Below are positions 1 through 11,200 of a DNA stretch of 64,000 nucleotides, piece by piece. Below the pieces are notes generated by a model that saw only the letters and a list, made by a program, of their open reading frames with translations, was not told the DNA's origin and did no database searches. The first letter of the stretch is position 1, and the number at the start of each line of letters is the position of its first letter. The stretch is taken from positions 20,147,501 through 20,211,500 of the forward strand of contig NC_073355.2 in NCBI RefSeq assembly GCF_027580225.2. The letters are read 5' to 3'. The DNA comes from Misgurnus anguillicaudatus. Lineage: Eukaryota; Chordata; Actinopteri; Cypriniformes; Cobitidae. Both the position numbers and the translations under genes were made by a program.

Positions 1-3000
1 TTTTTCTTGGTAAGTGAAAATGTCCTCAGTCTACATTTAACTTTTCACTTCTCCTCTACCAAAGTGTAATATGTATTCAATGTTTTGCGGTAATAACTCT
101 TTTTCAGCTATTATGAAGTTTATGGGTGACTATCCTACAAAAGGCCAGTCTGAGCAAGATGTTGTCAGTACAGTCCTAAGGGTATATAACACTTACAAAC
201 CTCTTATGATTGATCATAAATGTACACATGACTTATGATAGCTACAATGCCTAATTTTGACGCTTCCTAATCTTTGTCACAGTTGAGTAGTGAGTTTGGA
301 CTAATGAGAGATGAAACTTACTGCCAAATCCTCAAGCAGATTACTGGGAACACCAGCTCCAAAACGTACGATTGAGGAAACCCCATGAAGAACATGTTTC
401 AATGCGCTACAGTATCAGGCAGGGGGTTAAAGATGTGTTTTTAATTTATTTCACAGGGAGAGCTGTCAAAAGGGTTGGAGGCTGCTCTACATCTTCACCG
501 CATACTGCAAATGTTCAGAAGTACTCAAACCATACCTGCTTAAATACCTCCAAGATGTCTGTGCAAGCCAAGGGGTGCACTATCAAGGTATACAATGTGG
601 AAAGCTACTTGGGTCAAAATGATGAATGGTAAATAAATATGAAAGGTTTTACATACAGTATGCTTTAATGTTGGAAGGTATTGCTAAGGCTTGTGAGCAG
701 AATCTAAGGAAGACATTCCAGTATGGTGGACGCGTTGAGTATCCTAATGGCATGGAGCTGAAAGCTATATTGGTTAGTCACACCTAAGTTGTTTTAAATC
801 TTATCACTATGTTATAGTGATAGTTTTCCAGTTTGTATTAAAGGTGTATTGTGTAACTTTTAGAAGGATTTCTTACATATGAACTGTATTGTTTTTATTA
901 CCTTAGAATAATGCTGCGTTTACACCAGCCGCGGTAGAGGCGGCAAGCGCGGGTGATTTACATGTTAAGTCAATGCAAAGATGAGATTAGGCATTCTGCG
1001 GCAAGTTGAAAAATCTGAACTTAGGCGGATTTCCATGCCGCGTTAACCAATCTGGACCTTGCTGTAGTAGTGACGTGAATACAGGAAGCGAGCGGAGTCT
1101 CAGCGGACTCGCAGAAGCCCCTCCCATGACGCGACGCAGGCTTTCACCCGCGAATGAAGCGAGTGAACTTAAATGTTCAAGCGTCCAACTACGTTTTTGC
1201 CACCTCTAATGCGGCTGGTGTAAACGCACAGTAAGCCGTTTTTATGTACATACACTGCAGGTCCCCTCACATGGAAGTCGTCATCATGATACAGTAGCGC
1301 GAAATGGACAAACTGTTCTGTAGAGCACATTTTGTCACTACGTTGTCTCAGACGATTACATTTTTGTCCTTTGGCGGCTATCGTAGCTTTACTATGCGTT
1401 TCAAAGGGAGGGGTGATCTGTGGACTTAAGGGGTGTGCACAGCAAAGTTTTTACGCCCGCTGCGCATGTTTTCAATTGTTTCCAGTGGAACCAAACGGCT
1501 CACAGCTCAAGTATCACAGCTACCAAAGCGCTCATCTGAAGAAAGCTGGCGCTCAGCTGAAAAAACAGCTGGAAATTGATGTCCTCCAGGCGTTTTCAGC
1601 TGCGTTTAAAAGTTCTGGTGTGCACACCAGAAGCGGAAGAGGCGGCAAAACGCACTTTTCACACGTAGTTGGACGCTTAAACATTTTGAGTTTACTTGCT
1701 TTGTTTGTGTGTAAAAGTCGCGCATTAAATTCTAGTCATTCGAGACATTGACACGGAAATTTGCGTCATGGGAGGGGCTTATATAGCTCAAATTGAGTAA
1801 ACTTTCCAGATTGTTCGACCTCCTCAACCAAAGATGTCTCGTGTAGTGATGATGATTGTACTCCATTGTTGTTTTGTTTTTCTGCCTCCGCTCGCTTCCT
1901 GTAATCACGTCACTGCTAGAGCAAGCTCCTGATTGGCGCGGGGCGAAAATCTGCCAAAGTTCAGATTTTTCAACTCAATTCGCAGAGGCAGAAACTGCGC
2001 CATCCGCGCATTCCGCGTCATTCGCGCTTACCCCTGCTGCAGGATGCCTATTTGTGTCTTTGCATTGACTTAACATGTAAATCACTCGCGCTTGAACGCT
2101 ACATAAGCCGTTATTTGCTAATCACCATCTCACCTCTAGATGTCGCTAAAAATCTATACAGTGGACCTTTAAATGAAGTACAATTTGTTAATTTCTAGGC
2201 TGGTAGGAGCTCCAAAAGGCAGTTGTTTCTTCTTCCTGGTGAAATTGAACGACATATAAAAATCAAAACTTGCTCGGTAAGCTGATGATTTGCATCTCTC
2301 TTCTGTAATATTTATTGCAGTTTGTTCAATCAAGTATTTAGTACATCATAACAGTTGAGGTAAATTCACTTTGGTGACTTTCTGGTACAGGTGGCTTTGG
2401 ATGCCATTGAAGAACTGTGCTATGAGATGGGTCTGCATAAACTTGAGGCCTTGGAGGAGTATGCTATATTTGTGGTCACGAACAGAGGTGAGATGAAAAT
2501 GAAAACTCACAATCAAAATGGCACAATGGCAGAGTTACACTGCATTCTCATGTGTCTTTTTCCAGGTCAAAATGTCCGCCCACTTAACAAAAGGGAGTAC
2601 ATCTTGGATATTACTACAGAGGCAGAAACTGTTGATAGCAACTATAGTCTGTGGTTTCGAAGAGTGATCTGGACACAGCCTTTGAAGTTTGACAATGAGC
2701 TTGGTGTCACTATGCATTACAATCAGGTGCCTGACTAATTCAGACATTACTTTATTTGTTTAATGCTGCACATCACTCAATATTTGTGGGTTTTGTTATG
2801 GGTTTATACCCCACTCCAAAATGGAGAATTAAAACAAAAGTAGCCCAGATAGCATGCGACCATTGAAACAATGTTAAAAATCGTTGATTTGTCAATGTTA
2901 ATACCATTGAATCAATATCACATTTGCACCCTCCATTAATATTGAAAAAATATTGAAATTTCAACAAATCACCATTACTGTGATCAGTGTTTGCTTTAGT

Positions 3001-6000
3001 TGGGTCCTTTACTCTTGTGTTTTAATCTTAAGGTTTTTTTGCCTGTTGAAGCAGTGTTTTAAAATACATCTGCTATTGCAAAGAAAACAAAGATCTAATG
3101 TTATCAAGCAGTTTAATTATTGTAGATATACCTAAATAATATTAGTGAAATACAGTTAAAGATGTGTAAGAACTGGACATTACAGTACTAGTTGGAGACT
3201 CTGACATCAATGGTGACGATCAACAAAAGAAAGTTTCATGCTGCAATGCATGCTGGGTATTATCATAGTACTAAACTAATTTATAACTCCCAGCATGCAT
3301 TGCAGTTGATCATTTTATCTGAATTTGTTTGATGATTGTCACGATTGTTGAGATTTGTAGGATGAATAGTGATGTCTGAATGTGTCAGCATATTTTCTGT
3401 TTATCTTGTCACAATGGATTTACAAACCAGAACAATTATAATGGTCAAATATGGATCAACATCATCACATAAAGCAGCTTAATTTTATATCATCTTGACA
3501 TCTTCATAAAAAGAAATATTTTTCAACGTAACTTTGAAACACATTTTTCTTTTCCAATGTACATGCGTTTGTACATAAACACATACAAACACAAAAAAGA
3601 AAAGAAAGATTTAACTTAGTGAATGTCAAGAGTCAAGTACCTAACTAAAGCAAACACTGATCACAATAATGGTGGTTTGTTGAAATGTCAATATTTTTTC
3701 AATATTAATGGAGGGTGCAAACGTGATATTGATTGAATGCAGTTAACATTGACAAATAAACTGTTTTTAACATTGTTTCAATGGTTTGCATTGTATCTGG
3801 GAGTCCATATCTCATGGGGTATATTCCGAGTTTTGAAAAACACAAAGCACTTCTTTCTTTAAGGCTACTAATGTGCTCTTCATTTGCATTTGGCAGGTTT
3901 CCCCTGACTATTTAAAAGGTCTTTTCAATGTGGTCCCACGCGGTCAGGCCAGCGAGCAGCAGCTTCAACAAGCGTCAAAATTGGCAGCTCTCCAACATCG
4001 TGCCAAGGACTCCGGCTCCCTCCCCGCTATGTAATGCCATTAATCTGACTGACATCTAATGTATTGACCCTATCAACCAACCAATAGAAGTGAAATGTTA
4101 TACCTTCCACAAAAGCTTATATGGTTTATAACATACACCACAGCGTAATTTTACTGAAATACAATCAGACTGACCTGCGGTTGTATTTTACCATCAGTCA
4201 TGAGGTTCAGGAGTATATTCCCACTCAGCTCTTTGGGCTTCAGAGGGCCCAGCAGTGGCTGAACATGGTGACCCAGCATATGCAGCAGGTGCAGCCCCTC
4301 AGTCCCCATCAGGCCAGAGCTCAATTCCTGGGTGAGGAGTTGATTTAGATGTTGAGCTGATATGGAGACATAGGCTGCGTCCGAAAACTCAAGGCAGTGA
4401 CTCGTTGCCTCGCTGCCTCATGAGGAAATGACTTCGGAGGCATGAAGGCAGCTCAGAGAAAGACTTTCGAACACACTTCAAAGGCAGCGTGTTTGAAATA
4501 TAAACAGAGAGCGCCTTTGTGATAACTAATCACATATTTGAAAACTACAAATGCAACTAGAAATGCATTTAAAAGGTGTAAAAAGTTAAATCTACCTTCA
4601 TTTACACTAAATTTGTGCTCCAGTCGCTTCCTTGCCCGCCATTTTATTTTTTCGAACTTGACCAGGCTCGACCAATCACATTCTTATTGTAAGCCCACGC
4701 ATAGGTATCTCAGGAGACAGGAAGTAAACCTAACATTGAATTCAGACATGCCTTGATGTCTTCCTGCCTTGGAAAGCTGCCTCAGAAGGCAGCAATTTAG
4801 AGTTTTCGGACGCAGCCATAGTGTCATTTATTCACAAGGCTGATTGTTATGCATGTGTTTGTGTCTCAGGGCTTGTCAGTGCTTTTCCAATGTTTGGCTC
4901 GACATTCTTCTACATACAGAGCAGCAGCAACAGCGCTATTGACACCCCATGCATATTGGCTGTCAATCAAAACGGCCTGAACTTTCTAAGCAAAGACACT
5001 CATGTAAGTTTAACCTCTTGTTTTCTGGTCCTTGTTAATAATAAACCACTGGATAGATAAAGTTCAGGATTAAAACTCACAATATTTATTAAAATATCCA
5101 AAAATCACTAGCACAGTGTTATGCATTTTAGTCACTTATACAGATGCACTAATATTGCATTTTCACATGCAGCTCTACCATAAGGTAGGCTATTTTAATA
5201 TTATTCAATTAAACTTATTCCAAAACTACTGAAAGGGAACAAATGTGTTTGTGTTTTCCCCTATATTCCTTTTTTTTAAAATGGTGGGTCTTGAGATTAC
5301 CTGTTGGGTTGAAAAAGTTTGGAAACCACTGATAAACAATACACAAGATTTATCAAGTATACCGGGGGAAACAAATGAAAAAAAAAATCCTAATGTTTAA
5401 TTTTTTAGAACTTAGATCATGTATATTGAAAATTAATGTAAGATAGGTCTACCTTGTGTCAAAAAAGATATATAATGGAGGTTTAACATTTTGTTTTACT
5501 TTATTCATATTCATATGAAAATTACTTTTCCCCCTAAAAATGCTGGTCTTGCATCAAATAGATTTTTGTTACTCTTGCAATAGACCATTCATTGTTACAT
5601 CTTTGACTTGAATAAAAAAAAAAGATTTGTAAGACTTTCCTTTTAGAAGCCTTTTGTATCAAGTCGCGCTCAAGTTTATTTTAAATCAAGACGCGCGGCA
5701 AGCACACTTAAATACAGACACGTCTGATACAAAACGCGTGTTTACAGCCGACCACTTTAAAAAGCAGAAGAAAGTGGCGCGTCCTACGTTGTCCATGCGT
5801 TTACAGATGTTAATGGATCCTAATGCAAGAATTCTTCAGTAAGTGGTCGGGACTCGGAACACAATGAAATTGGGCATGAAGCGGTGGGGACATCTCTCAC
5901 CCGCAAATTACATGAGTGGGGCTGCTGTGAGTGTTGGCAGCATAGGGATAGCAACCTGCCACCGGGCGGCATGACAACACCGGCCCTCGTGGACAAAAAA

Positions 6001-7433
6001 AAAAACAGACCGGCCCACCGAGAATTCTCCCAGTCCTCCCTATGGCCAATCCGGGCCTGCCTGGAGCTGCGTGTCATAGCTGCGTGTGTATGGTTCTTCG
6101 TCTGCAGTGCTTATTGAGTTTCTGCACGAGAGCGCCCTCTGGCTTTTGGATGTAGATGCATTTCACTGTAATTCATTGAGAAGCATAACAAGCATCATCG
6201 GCCAATATATTGGTGCACCCCTAGTAATAAATATAAAACTTTATGCCATAAATGCATGAACAAGATTTGAGAGTTGAGGTGTAGTTGAGGTGAAGACGAC
6301 AAATCCCATCATTTCATGCACATTCGCCTATGTTATTGTTTTGTCACCTCTAGCGACATAAATTACATATTGTGCCTTTAACACAGCTGTTTCTCTTAAA
6401 GGGGACATATCATGAAAATCTAACTTTTTGCATGTTTAAGTGTTATAGTTGGGTCCCCAGTGATTCTATCAACCTAGAAAATGTGAAAAAGAACAACCCA
6501 GTTGCTTAGTTTTGGTAAACCATTCTCTGCAAGCGTATGAAAAAATAGGTCATTTAGCTCTCCTTGTGATGTCAGAAGGGGATAATACGTCCACTTAATC
6601 TGCATCACGGCACTGCCTTTAAGTGCAGAAATCAGCTCATTTGCATGTTAAAGGACACACCGAAAATGGCACATTTTTGCTCACACCTACAAAATTATCT
6701 ATATGGTCCCCTTTAAGTCTTCCATACCAGACAACAGTCGGCAGCTCTGTTGCAGATCCGGTGCACATCTGGCCCGGAGTCGTCTGTTGTCTGGGATATA
6801 AGTCAGACAGACATGGGATGCTCCACATACCCAGCAATTACTATTTCAACATGTTTTGAAACTCTCTGAAAAGCACAAAATACAAACCACACACAAATTT
6901 TGGGTAAAATGATAAATTATTTAAAAAAAATTATCTTCACCCTAATGCCATCTTGCATTGATCTTTTCCACTGAATAAACGAAGATACATATCTGTTTTA
7001 CATGTATTTTCATATATATATCAGATTTCTGACCTCCCATCTGTTTTCAATGTTTTCCAGGAGCCAATGGTAAAGTTCCCTCTAAAAGAGGTGCAGTCCA
7101 CCCGAACACAAAGGCCAACAGCTGGCTCCAGTTACCCATATGTTGAGATAATGCTGGGTGACCTAATGTCTCAACGCATTACACAGTTACAGCTGGACCA
7201 GGTATGGGCTCAAAGTACCGTCATTTCAACATCATTGTGTTATCTAATATTGTTATATTGTATAATATCTAATACTGTTATTGTCAGGGCTGATGTGGGT
7301 GGGTCTAATTTCTGTGCATTTGACTTTACAGAGTCTTGAGCTGTGTCGTGTCGTGGCCATGCACATGGAGAATCTAATCTCAGTACGGGAGAAGAGACTA
7401 ACCCTGCCTCCCAGTGAAATAACTTTGCTTTAA
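1..7433 (+). CDS. myo15a: Myosin XVa, C-terminal MyTH4-FERM tail (3' end of gene, 13 exons)
   Basis: Partial gene; the motor, IQ and proximal tail exons lie upstream of the window. Coding exons read: 1-9, 108-181, 283-365, 457-587, 678-772, 2199-2276, 2391-2487, 2566-2726, 3897-4030, 4198-4331, 4870-5003, 7061-7201 and 7332-7433 (stop TAA), with all intron phases agreeing (about 457 codons). The first exons encode a MyTH4 domain (KFMGDYPTKGQSE, then RDETYCQILKQITGN and GWRLLYIFTAY). A FERM domain follows (LWFRRVIW, MHYNQ, VQEYIP, ILAVNQNGLNFL). The protein ends in EITLL, the class I PDZ ligand by which myosin XVa binds whirlin at stereocilia tips (known for the family). This distinguishes it from myosins VII and X. 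The fish a/b paralogue letter cannot be decided here. The 1-9 exon end rests only on a good donor and matching phase. Confidence 0.9.
842..2168. mobile_element. TTAA-flanked element, AGGTGCAGTGTG family, with nested insertions
   Basis: Bounded by TTAA at 838-841 and 2169-2172, with ends AGGTGTATTGTG and ...GTGGACCT. Full-length simple relatives (24839-25217, 53761-54128) are only about 370 bp, so most of this 1.3 kb is nested. One inner element has TGCGTTTACACCAGCC inverted ends (about 914-1228). A second, of the GGTGTGCAC family, lies at about 1430-1630. Related inverted sequence runs at 1640-2100. It fills the myosin XVa intron between exons ending 772 and starting 2199. Confidence 0.65.
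2841..3805. repeat. Foldback (inverted-repeat) element in a myosin XVa intron
   Basis: The left arm 2841-3010 (AGCCCAGATAGCATGCGACC..., ...TGATCAGTGTTTGCTTTAGT) is matched in reverse complement by 3643-3805 (ACTAAAGCAAACACTGATCA..., ...TGCATTGTATCTGGG). The loop holds a smaller palindrome at 3238-3312 (CTGCAATGCATGCTGGG against CCCAGCATGCATTGCAG). Family and exact ends unknown. Confidence 0.7.
4373..4817. mobile_element. MITE, GGCTGCGTCCGAAAACTC family, copy 1
   Basis: 445 bp with perfect 18-bp terminal inverted repeats (GGCTGCGTCCGAAAACTC and GAGTTTTCGGACGCAGCC). The 3-bp flanks are ATA on both sides (4370-4372 and 4818-4820). It lies in the myosin XVa intron before the exon at 4870. No transposase; superfamily not proven. 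Confidence 0.8.
6085..6222. mobile_element. Right end of a hAT-like element (AGGGGTGCA family)
   Basis: Closely matches 12944-13537 of the intact copy but without its nested MITE, ending in ATATTGGTGCACCCCT at 6222. I found no matching left end upstream, so this copy is truncated. It preserves the un-inserted form AAGCATCATCGGCC (6188-6201) of the site hit by the MITE at 13055. Confidence 0.6.
6400..6712. mobile_element. TTAA-flanked MITE, AGGGGACATATCATG family
   Basis: 313 bp, TTAA on both sides (6396-6399, 6713-6716), ends AGGGGAC...GTCCCCT as an inverted pair. No coding capacity. In the myosin XVa intron 5004-7060, of which the remaining unlisted sequence shows nothing I can identify. 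Confidence 0.7.
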
Positions 7434-7815
7434 CACTCCTTTTTACATATGTTATCTATTACGGATTTATGGCAATATATGTAATCAGACAAAATTAAAC
7501 CCTACGACATGTCATTTTTTATAGTGAAGTTTGTCTGTAATTCAAAGCCAAATTCCAGGATTAGCTTTTAATATAACATGCATTTCATTTTGGTTCAACA
7601 TATGGCACCATGATTTAAAGCAGGATCATTACTACCTCTGGTTTAAGAGTTTATTTTTATAAAAGTTAGAAAAAAATATTTTAGCCACTGGGTTTAAAGT
7701 TATTTTCTCATGCTCATCGATTTGCACTAACTTGCATAACAGTATGATGTGTATATATCATGTATAATGTACCAAAGTACAGTGAATGTATTTTTAATAT
7801 GAAGTCTTTATTTTA

Positions 7816-7821
7816 AATAAA
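7816..7821 (+). terminator. Poly(A) signal of the myosin XVa gene
   Basis: A canonical AATAAA lies 383 bases after the TAA stop at 7431-7433, in AT-rich sequence. It is the first AATAAA after the stop and lies only about 400 bases before the llgl1 start codon, so the upstream transcript must end near here. Inferred 3'UTR is 7434 to about 7840. Confidence 0.6.
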
Positions 7822-8223
7822 ATTCTACAAACAAACAATTTTTTTTCACATTTTTAGTTTTCAAAAACTATTAATATTAATTTTTTTTTAATGCAAATGA
7901 TGCCAGAAAATCCAATCCACACGGTATCCAGCCCGCGTTTTCCAAACGCATCATCAATATGGGCGTGGTTTCGCGAATTGGTCACAGATTCTTGCTCTCT
8001 GATTGGCCCTCTTAAGACGTGGTTCGTGTGAACTTACCCTGTGGTCAAACTGCATAAACACAGAGCTGAGAGAACTTGCACGGTCGGTTTGAGGAGTGAA
8101 TACAAAAGAAACCGGAGTTTGCATGAGGGATTGCATTGTTTCTCTGCACCGATTAACGCATAACGGGATTTATATCGATCTATAACGGTGCGGTTTCCGC
8201 TACATCACTGTAACGGCGTCAGG
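7822..8223 (+). promoter_or_regulatory. Short intergenic spacer: presumed llgl1 promoter and 5'UTR
   Basis: About 400 bases separate the myosin XVa poly(A) signal from the llgl1 ATG. The first part is AT-rich; from about 7920 it becomes richer in CpG and holds a GC-box-like GGGCGTGG at 7959-7966. I see no convincing TATA box. The transcription start cannot be placed by eye but must lie in this stretch unless there is an upstream non-coding exon inside the myosin gene. Confidence 0.5.
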
Positions 8224-11200
8224 ATGATGAAGTTTAGGTTCAGACGGCAGGGAAACGACCCTCATCGGGAAAAAATCAAGCAGGATCTGTTTGCATTCAA
8301 TAAGGTATGTGGGACTTATAGCTTCTTCTCTGGCTCCCCGAATCTGAACATGCATGCTGTTTCGGGTTGCGTTAAATTGAATACAAACGTGTTTTGGTGG
8401 GAAATCAGGTTATTGTTAACACATGCATACGTTAAATTGCTTTTGATTAACATGCAAATGATAAAACGGCGTTTTCATGCCAAAAGCGCGTCAAAGTAGT
8501 TGGAAACAATCAGTGTCATGAATGTTTCAGTCTTTGTCGTTGTTGTAATACAAATTCGGCTCATATAGTTGTGTGATATGAGACAACGATAAATTAGTTG
8601 TTGAGTTGTTTGCGTGTGATATCCATCTTCATCAATGGGGGCTCACTGAACTGGGCGCGTTGTCTTGTGCAAGTGACCTCAAAAAGTTTTCTCATGTAAC
8701 TTCAGTTCATCTAAAAGTACGTCTAGAAAAGTCAGTCCGAGTAGTATATATATTTTTTTATTTCAGAACACAAACAAAAAACCAAATCTTACACTTTTAT
8801 ACAAGTAACATTTGACAATAATAGCAGGTTGGTAGCAGCTGTTTGTTTGTACAGTGATTGTAAGGTTCTCCTGTACTCTTAAATCATAATGTTTTAGGTC
8901 TCCTGCCAGAAACACACACAGGCTCTGATTACTGATGACCAAACTCTTGCATTCTTACAACACAAAATCAAACACATTTCCAGCCCTCCTGCTAGGTTTG
9001 TGGCAGCATGTTGGAAATAAGACGTTTTGTCACACATGGTTTAAGGAAATTAAAAGCAGCGGTGTGTAATGGAGGTGGTCGTGTCGTTACGATAAAGTGT
9101 TGTGACGCTGTATGTAATGTCACAGGATGCTCTTGTTATTTATCATGTCGCACTTTGTCTGCCTGTAAAATGTGAACTACACCCTACGGTCAGCTTCAAG
9201 GCTCCGTTTTGCTTAATTTTGCACGGTGTTAATTCAAAGTGATGTTTTAAATTGACAAAAATCCGTTTTGATCGCTTGTGTGAAGATGAATTTGACATTC
9301 CCTGTCAAGTCTGCTAGATTTCCTTCCTTGCTATTTGTAGACTTGTGTTATGGTTTTTTGTTTAAACAAGGAAATCCTCTTCCTGTCATGATTGTCCTGA
9401 ATAGATCTACTGTATTGTTAATTGCATCACGTCTTATTAGAGGTTGATTAAATATTTTTATCGTTTTATTTTTGTTAATTTATAGTGTCTAAAAATGTAT
9501 TGTATTTTACATAGCGAGTGATCTATTGCTGCTTTTCCTCTTTTACTCAGACAGTTGAACATGGATTCCCAAATCAGCCAAGTGCTCTGGCTTATGATCC
9601 AAAACTGCAGATTATGGCTGTTGGAACCAAATCAGGAGCCATCAAAATGTATCCTTTTTGTGAAAACTTTACAGAAATGGACACACCTTCTCATCGTTTA
9701 TTATGACGACTGTTGTTCACATTTTACAACAATAGTGAAGTCATTAAAGGGCACCTATTATACAAAATCCACTTTTACAAGGTGTTTGTACATAAATGTG
9801 TGTTGGCAGTGAACACAACAACCCTACGTTGAAAAAAAATGTATTACTTTTTTAATTCCCATTAAAGCAAAGCAGTCTGATAGGCATGCTGTTTTGATTC
9901 TCTTAGCAATGTGATGTCGTACTGCTAAAGCCCCGCCCACGGCCCCTGACTGACAATCTTGTATTTATCATAGTTTCTTCCTTCAGTGAGTTGGTAAACT
10001 GGTACAACTTACTTTGCTACAAATATTTAAGCAAAATGAAGTGCATCAGTCCAACTTTCACGAAGTAAACGCCTACTTTATGCTGGAGAAAATGGTGTTG
10101 TGGTGAAACCCTCTTATTCAAATTCAAGCTGGCGTGTAATTTGTACTGTTATGTATTATTACATTTCCTACTTTGCCAGTTTAAAAAAACTTCTTGTAGT
10201 TGACACTGTCCAGGCCTGAATCTTCAGCAGGTAGGAGGAATGTTTAGCAGGATAATCACTTATCAGAATATAGTGTTTGAGATTCCCTTGGTGAGCACTT
10301 ATTATCTAGTCTACTGGGACTGGATGAGTCAGACGGGCCCAGCAGCATGTTAAAGAATGTTGGATGTTTTCCTTTCTGGCTTCTTTTTTCCTGAGATGTA
10401 GGCTGAGATATGACAGGATGAGTAGTGTGATGGTGCTTATAATGGTTTGTACAGTACAGGTCTTTGAGCAGTGGTCAGGGCTGGTCTCAGGAGGCTGGTA
10501 GTGTCAGGCACAGCCCAGTTGTGAGCTTGTATAGACGGTTTCATCGGACGCACGTGATACACGTCTGGATCCTAACCTTACTTCCGGTTTCATTTTTTTT
10601 AAGGTCTAACTAGTTGTTAAACTGATCTCTTGAACAAATGCCTCGTCAAAAATAAAAAAATGTATTGGTTTCCTAGGTAATATATGTGTTGTTTTTTGCT
10701 TGTTATATAAATAAACTACGTTTAAAGGACTTTGTTGTTATTTATTCTTAGCGGATTTTACCGGAAGTTACGTGCAGCCGCTTGTTTATGTTGTTACTGC
10801 TGAAACGGTCTATAGTCTGCAGTCTTGACTCACTGAGTTGAGCTGCGGAGGGGGGCCGAACTGACAACCTGCCATTCATGAGATCTGAGTGAATTTCTGT
10901 CAGCACTTTGGAGCTAATACTTCATCCATCAGACAAGGAGAGTCATGATGGAGAGAGGACAGAGACCGGTTGGGTGTAAATAGAGGGGGTGTTATGAGAG
11001 AGTAATGAGAAGTTTGGCTTGCAAGCATTTACTCTGATTGGGTGTTGTAAGGGGAGTGATTGAGTTTCAAGAGGAATCAGACTGTGTAAACCATGATCTC
11101 GGAGTCTTGGAATAACATTTGGAAATATAGCATGTTCACAACTATTTTGCATTAATGGAATAGTTCTCTCAAAATTAAAATGCATTACTAATTTACTCCT

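Noticed and set aside
1332..1751. 139-residue frame as a gene
   Set aside because: It lies wholly in nested repeats also found at 12241-12619 and 36551-37868, with no exon features.
6085..6222. Complete hAT element
   Set aside because: Only the right end is recognisable; no AGGGGTGCA left end or matching AGTAATAA duplication was found upstream.
8188..8223. Upstream extension of the llgl1 start (reading RFPLHHCNGVR before the Met-Met)
   Set aside because: The open frame upstream begins at a GTG, not an ATG; the family start is MMKFRFRR at 8224.
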